Assembly: GCF_001552785.1 (NCBI RefSeq)
Contig: NZ_KQ959486.1
Coordinates: forward strand, 1 to 64,000
DNA from: Atopobium deltae
GTDB taxonomy: Bacteria > Actinomycetota > Coriobacteriia > Coriobacteriales > Atopobiaceae
Length of the DNA: 64,000 nt
Reading direction: 5' to 3'
Shown: piece after piece, positions 21,424-29,541 of the stretch
How positions within the stretch are numbered: the stretch's first letter is position 1
Layout: the number at the start of each line of letters is the position of its first letter
The notes under the pieces: model-generated
What the model saw: only the letters and a program-made list of their open reading frames with translations
What the model was told of the DNA's origin: nothing
The model's database searches: none
Program-made: the position numbers and the translations under genes

Positions 21424-21788
21424 GGCGTTGCTCCTTATGGCACTACATCCACTCGTATGCAAACACAAACCCACGTTGACACTTAGCCTCGTGTAAACGT
21501 ATGGCCTGCTCAAAAGAAAAAGCTAGAAGAAAAATCTACGCATATACAAGACTCTCGCAAGACTACTCGCAACGTTCAACCACTTTCAGCTTAGAGAAAA
21601 TGCACGTTGCGCGGGCCTTTTTTGAGGAAAGATTCGCTAGACGTTGTTTTATTTCGGTGTAAGTGGTAGCCGCACGTCTACCGCGTTCGATATTTTCGTT
21701 TATCGGTGGTGCGGACGGGTTTATCGGCACGCGGCGCACGACTTGGCGCTACCGGCGGACGAGAAGATCAGCGTTGCGCGCGATCACC
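21424..21788. other. 365-bp gap without a recognised gene
   Basis: The stretch must hold the YrdC-paralogue promoter and the end of the prfA-prmC-tsaC-hydrolase operon. I see no convincing terminator, promoter or small gene. It contains a CGAGAAGATC copy at 21760-21769. Confidence 0.6.
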
Positions 21789-22955
21789 TTACTGCTCCTG
21801 CGCGACGGGCTTCTTAATAACCCCATCGATCCAGTCGATAAGTTCGGCGGTGGTCGAGGCGGCTGTCGTTTCGTGCAACAACTCGTGGCGTGCGTGGGCA
21901 ATGATTTGCAACTCGGTGTGATCGAGGCCAGCCTTTCGATACGCGCGGAAGGTTTGCACGGGGCCCGAGCCCGCTCTTCCCACGGGATCCTCTTCGCCCG
22001 AAATAATGTATATGGGCAGTTTGTGGGGTATGTTTTGTATATTTTGCGAGCGCTGGGCGCACTGGACCAAATCTAACACCATCTTGTAGCCGCTGAGCGA
22101 AAACATCCATCCACAGGCGGGATCATCCGCATAGGCTTGCACCTCGCGGGCGTCATGCGAGAGCCACTCATATCCTGTGAGCGTGCCTTGCTGCTGGAGG
22201 AGTTTCTCGTCAGGCGTGAGCGAAATCTGAGCGTTGTATCCGCCCGTACCAAGATTGTTCACAAACGAGCTGCGGTGCGACCAACCCTTGACGGCTGCAA
22301 TCATGCTGATAAGGGCTTTCGAAACCTCGGGTGCAGGCTGCCAAGCGGTGCCCATAATAATGGCCGCCGCAAGGCCTTTTCCGTAGCGCGTAAGGTAGGC
22401 TCGCACCACAAACGAACCCATCGAATGGCCGAAGAGCACGTACGGGATGGTCTCATGTTGGCCGCCTACGGGGTTCTGTGAGTCGAACTCCAGGCCGAAC
22501 TTTGATGTAAGGCGCTGCTGCATGAGTTTGCGCAAACTCTGCTGATCCTCTACGATCTGCGTTGCCGCAGTTTGGGGATCATAAACGCCGCGCTGGCTTG
22601 GATCGGGGGTTGTTTGCCCGTGACCGATGTGATCGATACCGCACACCACAAAGCCGTGCGCACATAAGGCATGCGCGAAGCGCTCATAGCGAGCAATGTG
22701 CTCAGTCATGCCATGCATGAGTTGGATACAGGCTTTTGGACGTGGGCCCGCAACGTGCTCTGAGCTGCTATATTCTGAGCTGCGATGTGTAGCGTGACTC
22801 GTCTGGGTGGGTTGTGTGGGTTGTGTGGGCCACCAGATGAAACCTCGGCAGGTGCTTTTCTTATCAGCCGAAGCAAAGCTAATGCCTTCGCGCGTTACTT
22901 CGCTCTTGTCGTCGGGCGTGATCTCGCATGTAGCGTTCGTATCTGCAGAACTCAT
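21789..22955 (-). CDS. Alpha/beta hydrolase, monoacylglycerol lipase/lysophospholipase-like
   Basis: The 388-residue serine hydrolase (Hydrolase_4 type) has LMHGMTEHIARYERFA (oxyanion region), VVCGIDHIGHGQT, the nucleophile Ser178 in FGHSMGSF, an Asp in ISGEEDPVG and a His in IAHARHELLHE. No signal peptide is visible, so it should be cytoplasmic. The N-terminus has a TQP/TQS-rich low-complexity segment (43-65). Its ATG directly abuts the tsaC stop (TAAATG). The natural substrate is unknown. Confidence 0.85.
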   Translation of the reverse strand: MSSADTNATCEITPDDKSEVTREGISFASADKKSTCRGFIWWPTQPTQPTQTSHATHRSSEYSSSEHVAGPRPKACIQLMHGMTEHIARYERFAHALCAHGFVVCGIDHIGHGQTTPDPSQRGVYDPQTAATQIVEDQQSLRKLMQQRLTSKFGLEFDSQNPVGGQHETIPYVLFGHSMGSFVVRAYLTRYGKGLAAAIIMGTAWQPAPEVSKALISMIAAVKGWSHRSSFVNNLGTGGYNAQISLTPDEKLLQQQGTLTGYEWLSHDAREVQAYADDPACGWMFSLSGYKMVLDLVQCAQRSQNIQNIPHKLPIYIISGEEDPVGRAGSGPVQTFRAYRKAGLDHTELQIIAHARHELLHETTAASTTAELIDWIDGVIKKPVAQEQ

Positions 22956-23609
22956 TTAACAACCTATCGCATCGTATATTTGTTGCACGCTCAATGCGGC
23001 TTCTCGATAAATCACGGGCTCTAACTCGCCCGAAGTCGCCAGGCGCACACCCACAATCGTGGAGGCAATCGCAATAGGGGCAGGGCCCGCGTCGATGACA
23101 AGATCCACCTGCTCGCACAGCTGCTGATCCAGAGAAGATCCCGAGGTCGCAGCAGGAATTCCGTGAATGTTGGCGCTCGTCGTCGCAAGAGGTGTGCCCA
23201 ATTTTGCGGCAAGTGCACGCACCAAATTGGAATTAGGAACGCGCAGCGCAATGGTACCGTCAGCTTTTACATATTCGGCAGGGAGCTGCTCGGAGGCCTT
23301 CACTACCACCGTGAGGGCGCCAGGCCAAAACGTCTTGACGAGCTTTTCCATCCACTGAGGGACATCGCGACCGTACACAAACAAATCGTCGGGGCTCGCC
23401 AAAAGCAGCGGCAACGTCTGCGCACGATCGCGCTTCTTGGCAATAAAAATACGCTCGTGAGCAGGGTTATCCGCATACGCCGCGCAGCCAATGCCGTAAA
23501 CGCTATCGGTTGGCATGATGCACACGCCGTCGTGATTCAGCACCTGCACAGCACGGTCGAGAACTTCGTCGGATGGATTATTTTGATCTGCTTTAATAAG
23601 GCATGCCAT
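22956..23609 (-). CDS. tsaC: Threonylcarbamoyl-AMP synthase (TsaC/Sua5)
   Basis: The 217-residue protein makes threonylcarbamoyl-AMP for tRNA t6A37. Canonical motifs are present: VCIMPTDSVYGIGCAAY, IAKKRDRAQTLPLLLAS, FWPGALTVVVKA, TIALRVPNSNLV, PLATTSANIHG. The length fits TsaC with a short C-terminal tail. AAGGAGCATCT precedes the ATG. Its place after prmC and prfA is a common bacterial order. Confidence 0.93.
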   Translation of the reverse strand: MACLIKADQNNPSDEVLDRAVQVLNHDGVCIMPTDSVYGIGCAAYADNPAHERIFIAKKRDRAQTLPLLLASPDDLFVYGRDVPQWMEKLVKTFWPGALTVVVKASEQLPAEYVKADGTIALRVPNSNLVRALAAKLGTPLATTSANIHGIPAATSGSSLDQQLCEQVDLVIDAGPAPIAIASTIVGVRLATSGELEPVIYREAALSVQQIYDAIGC

Positions 23610-23627
23610 AGATGCTCCTTAGGATGG

Positions 23628-24635
23628 TTACGGCTGCGCGGGATGTGTTGGCTGCGAGGATTTTGTTGCACCTTGAACATTAAGTTGCGGTCCGCGCTTG
23701 CAGAATAAAATGCGCGGACGATGTGTATAGTCCTCAATAATGCGGATGTCCTGGTAGATTTGCTGTTCTGAAGCAAGTTGTGCTGCCTGCTGCAGCGTCG
23801 TTTCGTGCAGCTCGACACACAAAACGCCTGTTGAAGCAAGAGCCTTCGCAGCAAGTTTAAGCAAGCGCCTAAACACATCCAACCCATCAGCGCCGCCGTC
23901 GAGGGCAAGCTCTGGTTCAAAATCACGTACTTCTGCGGGAATATCGTCGTGAAGCACCTTCGTGGGGATGTAGGGTGGGTTCGAAACTAACACATCAAAG
24001 GTTCCCATGAGAGTTGGGTCCACGTCAGCTGCTAGGTCAGTTTGACAGAGGTCCACGCGGTCTTGCAGCGATAACGCATCTCTGTTTCGGGTGGCAAGCG
24101 CAATAGCGCGCGGTGATATATCGGTAGCAACTACCTGCGCCTGCGGATGCTCGTGGGCAATGCTTAAGGCGATGCATCCCGTACCTGTTCCAACCTCGAG
24201 CACGAGCGGGTGGCTGCCAGCAGACTGCGGGCTGTCGGACTGCGGGCCGTCAGGCTTCTCGGCAGCCGCATCGGGCTGCGAGCCGTCGGTCTTCTCATCA
24301 AGTGCTGCAAGCACCTCATCGACCAGCACTTCTGTTTCGGGACGTGGGATGAGCACGCCCTTTTCGCAGCGCAAAACAATGTGCCGAAAGGGCATTTCAC
24401 CCGTGATGTATTGCAGGGGCTCGCCCGAAGCGCGGCGCTCGACCGCTTTGTGCATGAGGTCGAGCTCGTGGGCCGTAAGGGGCTGGTCAAAATGCATGTA
24501 GATTTCGACGCGCGACAAGTTGGTCACCGAATTGATGAGCCATTCCGCCGAAAGGCGCGGGTGTTCGTCGCCTTTACGCTGCAAATACCCCGTTGTCCAC
24601 GAGAGGACTTTTCCTATTGTCCAACATGATTCCAT
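23628..24635 (-). CDS. prmC: Release-factor glutamine methyltransferase
   Basis: The protein (about 335 residues) methylates the GGQ glutamine of release factors; prfA is the next gene upstream. It has the helical N-domain (PRLSAEWLINSVTNLSRVE), IPRPETEVLVDEVLAAL, SAM motif LEVGTGTGCIALSIA and catalytic NPPY (VSNPPYIPTK). Between the N-domain and the SAM motif is a non-conserved insert (about 110-140) containing EKTDG, AAAEKPDG and PQS runs, encoded by motif-like CGAGAAG DNA. ATG at 24635 chosen; a GTG at 24662 is possible. Confidence 0.92.
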   Translation of the reverse strand: MESCWTIGKVLSWTTGYLQRKGDEHPRLSAEWLINSVTNLSRVEIYMHFDQPLTAHELDLMHKAVERRASGEPLQYITGEMPFRHIVLRCEKGVLIPRPETEVLVDEVLAALDEKTDGSQPDAAAEKPDGPQSDSPQSAGSHPLVLEVGTGTGCIALSIAHEHPQAQVVATDISPRAIALATRNRDALSLQDRVDLCQTDLAADVDPTLMGTFDVLVSNPPYIPTKVLHDDIPAEVRDFEPELALDGGADGLDVFRRLLKLAAKALASTGVLCVELHETTLQQAAQLASEQQIYQDIRIIEDYTHRPRILFCKRGPQLNVQGATKSSQPTHPAQP

Positions 24636-24679
24636 AAATGCTGTGCTATACCTCAGCGACACTCATCATGTCGCTCAAC

Positions 24680-25744
24680 CTACACTGCCTGTGCGAGTTT
24701 CTCGGCACGGTCCGCCGCAGCCAGAGCCTCAATAATGCTAGGAAGCGTATCGCCCAAAAGCACCCCGTTGTAGGTCGCATTAAAGCCGATGCGGTGATCG
24801 GTAACGCGGTCCTGCGGCTGGTTGTAGGTGCGGATTTTTTCGGAACGATTGCCGTGGCCGATCTGGCTCATGCGCTCAGCGCCCTGCTCGGCCTGCTGAC
24901 GCTCGAGCTCCATCTCGTAAAGGCGGGCGCGGAGCATTTGCATGCAGACTTCGCGGTTTTGAATTTGCGAGCGCTGATCCTGCGATTGGACCACCGTATT
25001 AGTAGGCAGGTGCGTGATACGCACGGCCGAATAGGTAGTGTTAACGCACTGTCCACCAGGGCCAGAGGCGCAGTAGGTGTCAATGCGCAGCTCTTCGGGC
25101 GCGATTTGAATGTCGATCTCGTCGGCCTCGGGAAGCACAGCCACCGTTGCGGTCGAGGTCTGAATGCGACCCTGCGACTCCGTCTTGGGAACTCGCTGAA
25201 TGCGATGTACACCGCTCTCGTATTTCATGACCGAATAGACTTTGTCGCCCGAGACCTTAAACTCGATGGTCTTGAAGCCGCCCGAGTCGGAGGGGCTGGA
25301 CGATAAGACCTCGATCTTCCACTTTCGTGCGGAAGCGAAGCGCTCGTACATGTGGAAAAGGTCGCCAGCAAAGATGCCCGCCTCGTCGCCGCCGACGCCC
25401 GCACGGATCTCGACAATGGTGTCCTTCTCGTCGTTGGGGTCGCCTGGGATGAGCATAATCTTGATGTCCTCTTCGAGCGCGGGGAGACGCTGCTCGTTTG
25501 CGGCAATATCTTCCTGCAGCATGGTCTTCTCGTCAGCGTCGGCCTCGTGCAGCATTTCCTTGGCGGCCTCGATGTCGTCGAGCGCCTGGATGTATTCGTT
25601 TGCCTTGGTCACAAGCGGTGTTTGCGAGGCATGCTCCTTCGCGATGCGAGCATATTCCTTGGGATCCGAGGCGATGGCGGGATCCACCATCTTCTTCTCG
25701 AGCTCCTCGTAGGCTTTGATGAGTTTTTCTAGTTTGTCGCGCAT
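24680..25744 (-). CDS. prfA: Peptide chain release factor 1
   Basis: The 354-residue class-I release factor ends translation at UAA and UAG. The peptidyl-hydrolysis motif GGQ is in [20 protein letters not shown], with Cys and Tyr at positions that are often His/Ser and Asp. The decoding loop reads [11 protein letters not shown], giving PKT for the PxT triplet. Helical domain 1 is complete. GAGGAGCTACGC precedes the ATG. First gene of the prfA-prmC-tsaC-hydrolase operon. Confidence 0.96.
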   Translation of the reverse strand: MRDKLEKLIKAYEELEKKMVDPAIASDPKEYARIAKEHASQTPLVTKANEYIQALDDIEAAKEMLHEADADEKTMLQEDIAANEQRLPALEEDIKIMLIPGDPNDEKDTIVEIRAGVGGDEAGIFAGDLFHMYERFASARKWKIEVLSSSPSDSGGFKTIEFKVSGDKVYSVMKYESGVHRIQRVPKTESQGRIQTSTATVAVLPEADEIDIQIAPEELRIDTYCASGPGGQCVNTTYSAVRITHLPTNTVVQSQDQRSQIQNREVCMQMLRARLYEMELERQQAEQGAERMSQIGHGNRSEKIRTYNQPQDRVTDHRIGFNATYNGVLLGDTLPSIIEALAAADRAEKLAQAV

Positions 25745-26057
25745 GCGTAGCTCCTCAAACTATGCGATACAAGCGTGCATCTTTGTTGCGTCCGCATGCA
25801 ACCGCGTGTAGGCCACGCGCAGGTCGCGTGCGGGCGAGCAGACCATGTATGATTTTACGGTAGTTTTGTTTGTCGTATCCATGGTACCACCTGCGCTGTT
25901 TTCTATTCATCAGGTAGGCCAAGCATTTATAATACCAAAAATATCTTTATACTAGTGTTGCTGGCGCGCTCTGGGTCGCGATGGCGAGAAGATCGCCGCA
26001 CCCGCGCCGCGCCGCTCGCTACGCGCGCGTGCAGATCGTTTGTCGAAAGGAGTTCCT
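25745..26057. other. Divergent promoter region between prfA and the TPR genes
   Basis: About 313 bp without a gene. It holds a CGCGTG/CACGCG hairpin near 25803-25819, a TATACT -10 candidate for the rightward genes, and a CGAGAAGATC copy at 25985-25994 that sits in the small dyad GGCGAGAAGATCGCC. Confidence 0.55.
25948..25953 (+). promoter_or_regulatory. -10 element (TATACT) upstream of the TPR genes
   Basis: TATACT lies in an AT-rich stretch about 105 bp upstream of the first TPR-like gene. The -35 region (around CATTTA) is poor, so the assignment is tentative. Confidence 0.35.
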
Positions 26058-27167
26058 ATGGCGTTTGATCCCGCTGCCGAAGATTATCAGCGCCTGGGAC
26101 TTACCTTTGCAAAAACGCTCCCCACGGGCGACATCTCGCAGGTAGCGCAAACATCCAAGCGCATCGAGGAGTTCAGAACGCAGTATCGCGAGAACCCCGA
26201 CTCGTTGGCGCAGACTGATCAAGATCGCGCGTTTCACCTGACGGCAAAGGCAGCCATCCTTGTTGACTACATGCTGCCGTTTGAAGAGGACGAGATCGCA
26301 AATAGCATCATTACTAAGGCTACGACGCTTTTGTCGGAGGCCATAGAGCTCGACCCCGCTTGTCACGATGCCCACCGCATGCTGGCGGCGTCGATGTATA
26401 CGAGCTTCAACGGCTACTACGAATACCTGCGTGACGAGACCGATAAGGTCAAAGCTGATTGCGAGAAGACCCGCGATACAGCGCAAGGCACTACGCCGCT
26501 CGACATCCAGCTGGCACGAGATATTGCTATGCGCCCCTATCTGCGCTGGCTTTTTACGCTTGCCAGCCGCGCCCTTATCTGCGGAAAATATCGTGTAGCA
26601 GCAAAGACGTGCGAGAAGCTCCTTGAGCTCGACCCCCAAGACACGTCAGGTGCACGCTTTACGGCAGCGCTGAGCTACGCCAAACTCGAAGACGCCGACG
26701 GCCTGACGGCACTTGCTCGCGCTACCAAACAACTGCGGCGACGCAACAAAGAGGATGCCTGGATGCTGTTGGCGCGCCTGTCGCTCGCATTTAAAGCTGG
26801 TGACGAGGCCGCCTGCAATGTCTATTTCAACCGTTTGGTGCGTTACTATCCGCATGCCCCCGAAATTTTACACAATCAAAATGAGCTGCCCGACAGCGTG
26901 TTTGGACGCATTTTGCTTGTCGATTTTAGCGAGGACGAACTGGTTATCGCCACCTCCGAGGCGACGGTGCTTTTGGAGGAGGGCTACGATAACGAAAAGC
27001 ACGGTCCTTTGGGCAACTGGTTGCAGGCAAAAACCGAAGAGCTCGTTTCTGAGCAGGACGCCGGAGCCGATGACGACAATGCCGACGGTGAAGCCGACGA
27101 GAAGCCCGACGCCCCCGACGGCGGAGCCAGCGACCCCAACACCCCCGATGACGAACCGCAGAAGTGA
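26058..27167 (+). CDS. TPR-like hypothetical protein with acidic tail
   Basis: The 369-residue soluble protein has helical repeat-like segments: LLSEAIELDPACHDAHRMLA, RVAAKTCEKLLELDPQD, GARFTAALSYAKLED. These resemble tetratricopeptide units but are degenerate. The last 35 residues are Asp/Glu/Pro-rich. The ATG at 26058 follows AAAGGAGTTCCT. The next gene is a paralogue. No catalytic motif or export signal is seen; a scaffold or protein-interaction role is a guess. Confidence 0.75.
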   Translation: MAFDPAAEDYQRLGLTFAKTLPTGDISQVAQTSKRIEEFRTQYRENPDSLAQTDQDRAFHLTAKAAILVDYMLPFEEDEIANSIITKATTLLSEAIELDPACHDAHRMLAASMYTSFNGYYEYLRDETDKVKADCEKTRDTAQGTTPLDIQLARDIAMRPYLRWLFTLASRALICGKYRVAAKTCEKLLELDPQDTSGARFTAALSYAKLEDADGLTALARATKQLRRRNKEDAWMLLARLSLAFKAGDEAACNVYFNRLVRYYPHAPEILHNQNELPDSVFGRILLVDFSEDELVIATSEATVLLEEGYDNEKHGPLGNWLQAKTEELVSEQDAGADDDNADGEADEKPDAPDGGASDPNTPDDEPQK

Positions 27168-27175
27168 AGGCAGCC

Positions 27176-28132
27176 ATGGATTTTTGGAAGGAATACTTTG
27201 AGCGCGTTCAGCTCGACCACGCCCTGCACGTGATTCCTCTTTCGAAAAAGGGAAACCTCGCACTTGCCGATGAGGTGCGCAATAATCCCGACGCCTATGC
27301 CACCACGCCCGAAAACAAGGCTTTTTTGGCGCTCGTCCGCCTGCTCGACCGCTGCCGAGAAGAGCACACACAGTTTGAAGCCGCCGACGAAGAAGAATTT
27401 ACTAAACGCCGTCGACGCTGGCTCTACGACACCTACCAAGAGTGCCAACGAATTTTGCAAATAGATCCCCAGTGTACCGATGCCAAAACCCTGGCGCTGC
27501 TCATGGCAGACGGAGACGGCGAGGATCTCTTTAAGCGCATGCAGCTTCATGCCATTTCGACCGTAACGCGCACGAACGTCGAAGACGGGTGGAGTAACGT
27601 CTGTGACCGACCTTCTCTGCGGGCGCGGGCATGTACAGCGCGAGCCATGTTTAACACCGCTCGATACAGCCAGGCACAGGCTTGTTGCGAAGCGCTCATT
27701 AGAAGCGATCCAGCCGATCATCTGGGTGCGCGCTATACCTTGGCGCTGTGCTATGCACGTCTTGAGCTGGAAGAGAAGCTCGAGCAACTCGAAGAACAAT
27801 TTATGCATGCGGGTAATGCCTGGTTTAGCTTGGCGAGGTTGCTTCTGTTCTACAAGCTCGACCGTATGCGCGCTGCGCGTCGTGCCCTCTTGAGTTTTAT
27901 GCACACCTACGAGGCAGGTCCGTTTTTGCTCTTTACCCCTATTTTTGTGGATACCTATCTTTTGGACAGACCTTCGTTTGAGCAGCAGAGCTTTGAGGAG
28001 GTGGCTATAGCCATACACGAGGCCGAAAGCATGCTGGCCGACACACCAGATCTGGTGGTATGGGCTCAGCAACACGAAGATTTTATGCAGCAGGCCAAAA
28101 AGTTTGCACAAAATGAGGGCTTTGATGACTAG
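27176..28132 (+). CDS. TPR-like hypothetical protein, paralogue of the preceding gene
   Basis: The 318-residue protein shares segments with its neighbour: YSQAQACCEALIRSDPADH and GARYTLALCYARLELEEKL correspond to RVAAKTCEKLLELDPQD and GARFTAALSYAKLED. It begins MDFWKEYFERVQLDHAL. The ATG at 27176 follows GAAGG; a GTG overlapping the previous stop is possible. The gap to the previous stop is only 8 bp, so the two are translated together. Function unknown. Confidence 0.75.
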   Translation: MDFWKEYFERVQLDHALHVIPLSKKGNLALADEVRNNPDAYATTPENKAFLALVRLLDRCREEHTQFEAADEEEFTKRRRRWLYDTYQECQRILQIDPQCTDAKTLALLMADGDGEDLFKRMQLHAISTVTRTNVEDGWSNVCDRPSLRARACTARAMFNTARYSQAQACCEALIRSDPADHLGARYTLALCYARLELEEKLEQLEEQFMHAGNAWFSLARLLLFYKLDRMRAARRALLSFMHTYEAGPFLLFTPIFVDTYLLDRPSFEQQSFEEVAIAIHEAESMLADTPDLVVWAQQHEDFMQQAKKFAQNEGFDD

Positions 28133-28163
28133 CACGGCTTTTTGCGTGCTGCACTACCTTTTT
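28131..28163 (+). terminator. Terminator-like hairpin after the TPR genes
   Basis: AGCACG/CGTGCT forms a 6-bp stem overlapping the stop codon, with TTTTT about 8 bases after the stem. It is weak, but placed correctly before the tRNA promoter. Confidence 0.45.
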
Positions 28164-28177
28164 AAAAGATTATTTGT

Positions 28178-28183
28178 TATACT
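28178..28183 (+). promoter_or_regulatory. -10 element (TATACT) of tRNA-Glu
   Basis: TATACT sits 27 bp upstream of the tRNA 5' end in an AT-rich stretch. No good -35 box is visible. Confidence 0.4.
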
Positions 28184-28210
28184 CATTCGTGCAAAATTCA
28201 TTCATGTTTG

Positions 28211-28285
28211 GTCCCCATCGTCTAGTGGTTAGGACATCGCCCTTTCAAGGCGGAAACACGGGTTCGAGTCCCGTTGGGGGCACCA
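28211..28285 (+). tRNA. tRNA-Glu (UUC)
   Basis: A cloverleaf can be drawn with acceptor GTCCCCA/TGGGGGC, anticodon stem TCGCC/GGCGG around loop CTTTCAA (anticodon TTC), T arm GGTTCGAGTC, discriminator A and an encoded CCA. The AT-rich sequence directly after it holds a gene remnant, as is common at tRNA integration sites. Confidence 0.95.
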
Positions 28286-28296
28286 TTTTTTTGCCA

Positions 28297-28695
28297 TCAA
28301 GGATTTTCTTTTTCCAGAAGCCAGTTAGCAATATCAATAATTGGTATCCCCTCTTTAAGAACCTTTGGATGTTTGGTACGAGTCAAAAGCATTTTAGGAT
28401 ACCCATCCTTTATTTTTAGCAAAGGATCTATTTCTCGAGATAAGGTTTTTTGCTCCGAAATATCATTGCTTACCTGGATATAGAGCTTCTCATTACTTTT
28501 AAGGGCAATAAAATCAATCTCGTTTTCATAAAGCTTTCCAACGTAAACTTCATACCCACGACGATACAATTCAATAGCCACTATGTTTTCGTATATGCGA
28601 CCATAATCCATATCCTTTGTGCCTAAAATTGCAGAGCGCAAAGCGTGATCGACAAGATAATACTTTTCAGATTTCTTATAAAAATCCTCCATCAT
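28297..28695 (-). pseudogene. C-terminal fragment of a DUF4143 ATPase
   Basis: The 132 codons match the C-terminal part of AAA ATPases with a DUF4143 domain: [38 protein letters not shown], and the nuclease-like [18 protein letters not shown]. The intact family is about 400-450 residues; the ATPase domain with Walker motifs is missing. The start is occupied by the ribosome site of a gene on the other strand. Base composition is clearly more AT-rich than the surroundings. It is most likely a remnant of a transferred gene. Confidence 0.75.
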
Positions 28696-28715
28696 TAGGT
28701 GAAGGAGGTATTGTC

Positions 28716-29117
28716 ATGGACGTCACAGAAGAGATTTCAAATGAGCAGACACGAGCTTTCCTGCAGGAATACGAAGAATTCAAAAAACATCCAGGAGCAT
28801 ATAAGCGCTACGAAAACTTTAAAGACGCACTGGAAGATGTCTTAGGCGAGCCTGAGCATCACCAGCCCTCTCAACACCAGAAAAGCGGCTCTCGCTTTAA
28901 GCGAAAGCCACTTTTATTCACGTTGCGTGCGATACTGCGTGCAAGCCTGTGCGCGATGTCGTGCCAAAACGTCTTACTCAACGTTGGCGTAACGCTTGAA
29001 GCACTCCACCATGCCCTCGGGCGTGGTTTGCGCCTGTACTTCCTTGACGGCATCCTCATTCATAAACATGCCCATCATAGCTTGCAGCACCTCAACCTGA
29101 CCTTCGGCGTGCTTTAG
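28716..29117 (+). CDS. Small hypothetical ORF, probably truncated
   Basis: A good ribosome site (AAGGAGGTATTGTC) precedes this ATG. The first 48 residues (FLQEYEEFKKHPGAYKRYEN, FKDALEDVLGEPE) look like real protein and loosely resemble the C-terminal part of small antitoxins, which I cannot confirm. Beyond 28880 the frame runs through a terminator and into the antisense of the PTS IIA gene, so the 3' half is probably not native. The true gene is likely a truncated start fused to unrelated DNA. Confidence 0.35.
   Translation: MDVTEEISNEQTRAFLQEYEEFKKHPGAYKRYENFKDALEDVLGEPEHHQPSQHQKSGSRFKRKPLLFTLRAILRASLCAMSCQNVLLNVGVTLEALHHALGRGLRLYFLDGILIHKHAHHSLQHLNLTFGVL
28881..28915. terminator. Bidirectional terminator after the PTS operon
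   Basis: GCGGCTCTCGC and GCGAAAGCCAC form an imperfect stem (two mismatches) with AAAA on the left and TTTT on the right, so it can act in both directions. It lies 60 bp downstream of the PTS IIA stop. Confidence 0.8.
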
Positions 29118-29492
29118 CAGACCGAGATTCACCACGAGGCTCGCATCGATAGCATGATCCACCATACCCGCCATCGGCTCAAAACTCACTGTGGTCTTGG
29201 GCTTAATAATGGCAATGTAGGGCTTCACAATATGCTGCGGGTCAACGTGAGGAATAGCCACGCCAATAGTCTCGAACATAAGGCCAGTTGGGAAATCACG
29301 CTCGCGATCGGTAATAGCCTTAAGCCAACCCTCTTTTACATAGCACTTCTCCAGCAAAATGGCCGAAAGTTTCTCAAAAAAGTCGACGTACGTGTCGGCC
29401 TCAAAATCAAAGAATACGAGCTCTGGCCTGTAGAGGCAGGCTCCGTCTGCGGTGCTGTCGACGGCGGTATCAGTCGTATTGTTTTCGCTCAC
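28974..29492 (-). CDS. PTS system IIA component (fructose/galactitol type)
   Basis: The 172-residue PTS_EIIA_2 protein carries the phosphate acceptor His82 in GVAIPHVDPQHI. The start is a GTG with GGGAAGGAGCT four bases upstream; longer frames upstream have no site. It passes phosphate from HPr to the IIB subunit encoded in the same operon. It is the last gene of the GntR-linked sugar operon and is followed by the bidirectional terminator. Confidence 0.88.
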   Translation of the reverse strand: MSENNTTDTAVDSTADGACLYRPELVFFDFEADTYVDFFEKLSAILLEKCYVKEGWLKAITDRERDFPTGLMFETIGVAIPHVDPQHIVKPYIAIIKPKTTVSFEPMAGMVDHAIDASLVVNLGLLKHAEGQVEVLQAMMGMFMNEDAVKEVQAQTTPEGMVECFKRYANVE

Positions 29493-29541
29493 GTGTAGCT
29501 CCTTCCCGTTGTGTATGGTGCGATCAGCTGATGAGACCTGT

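Noticed and set aside
28716-29117. Full-length native gene for the small ORF
   Set aside because: The second half crosses a terminator and the antisense of the PTS IIA gene.
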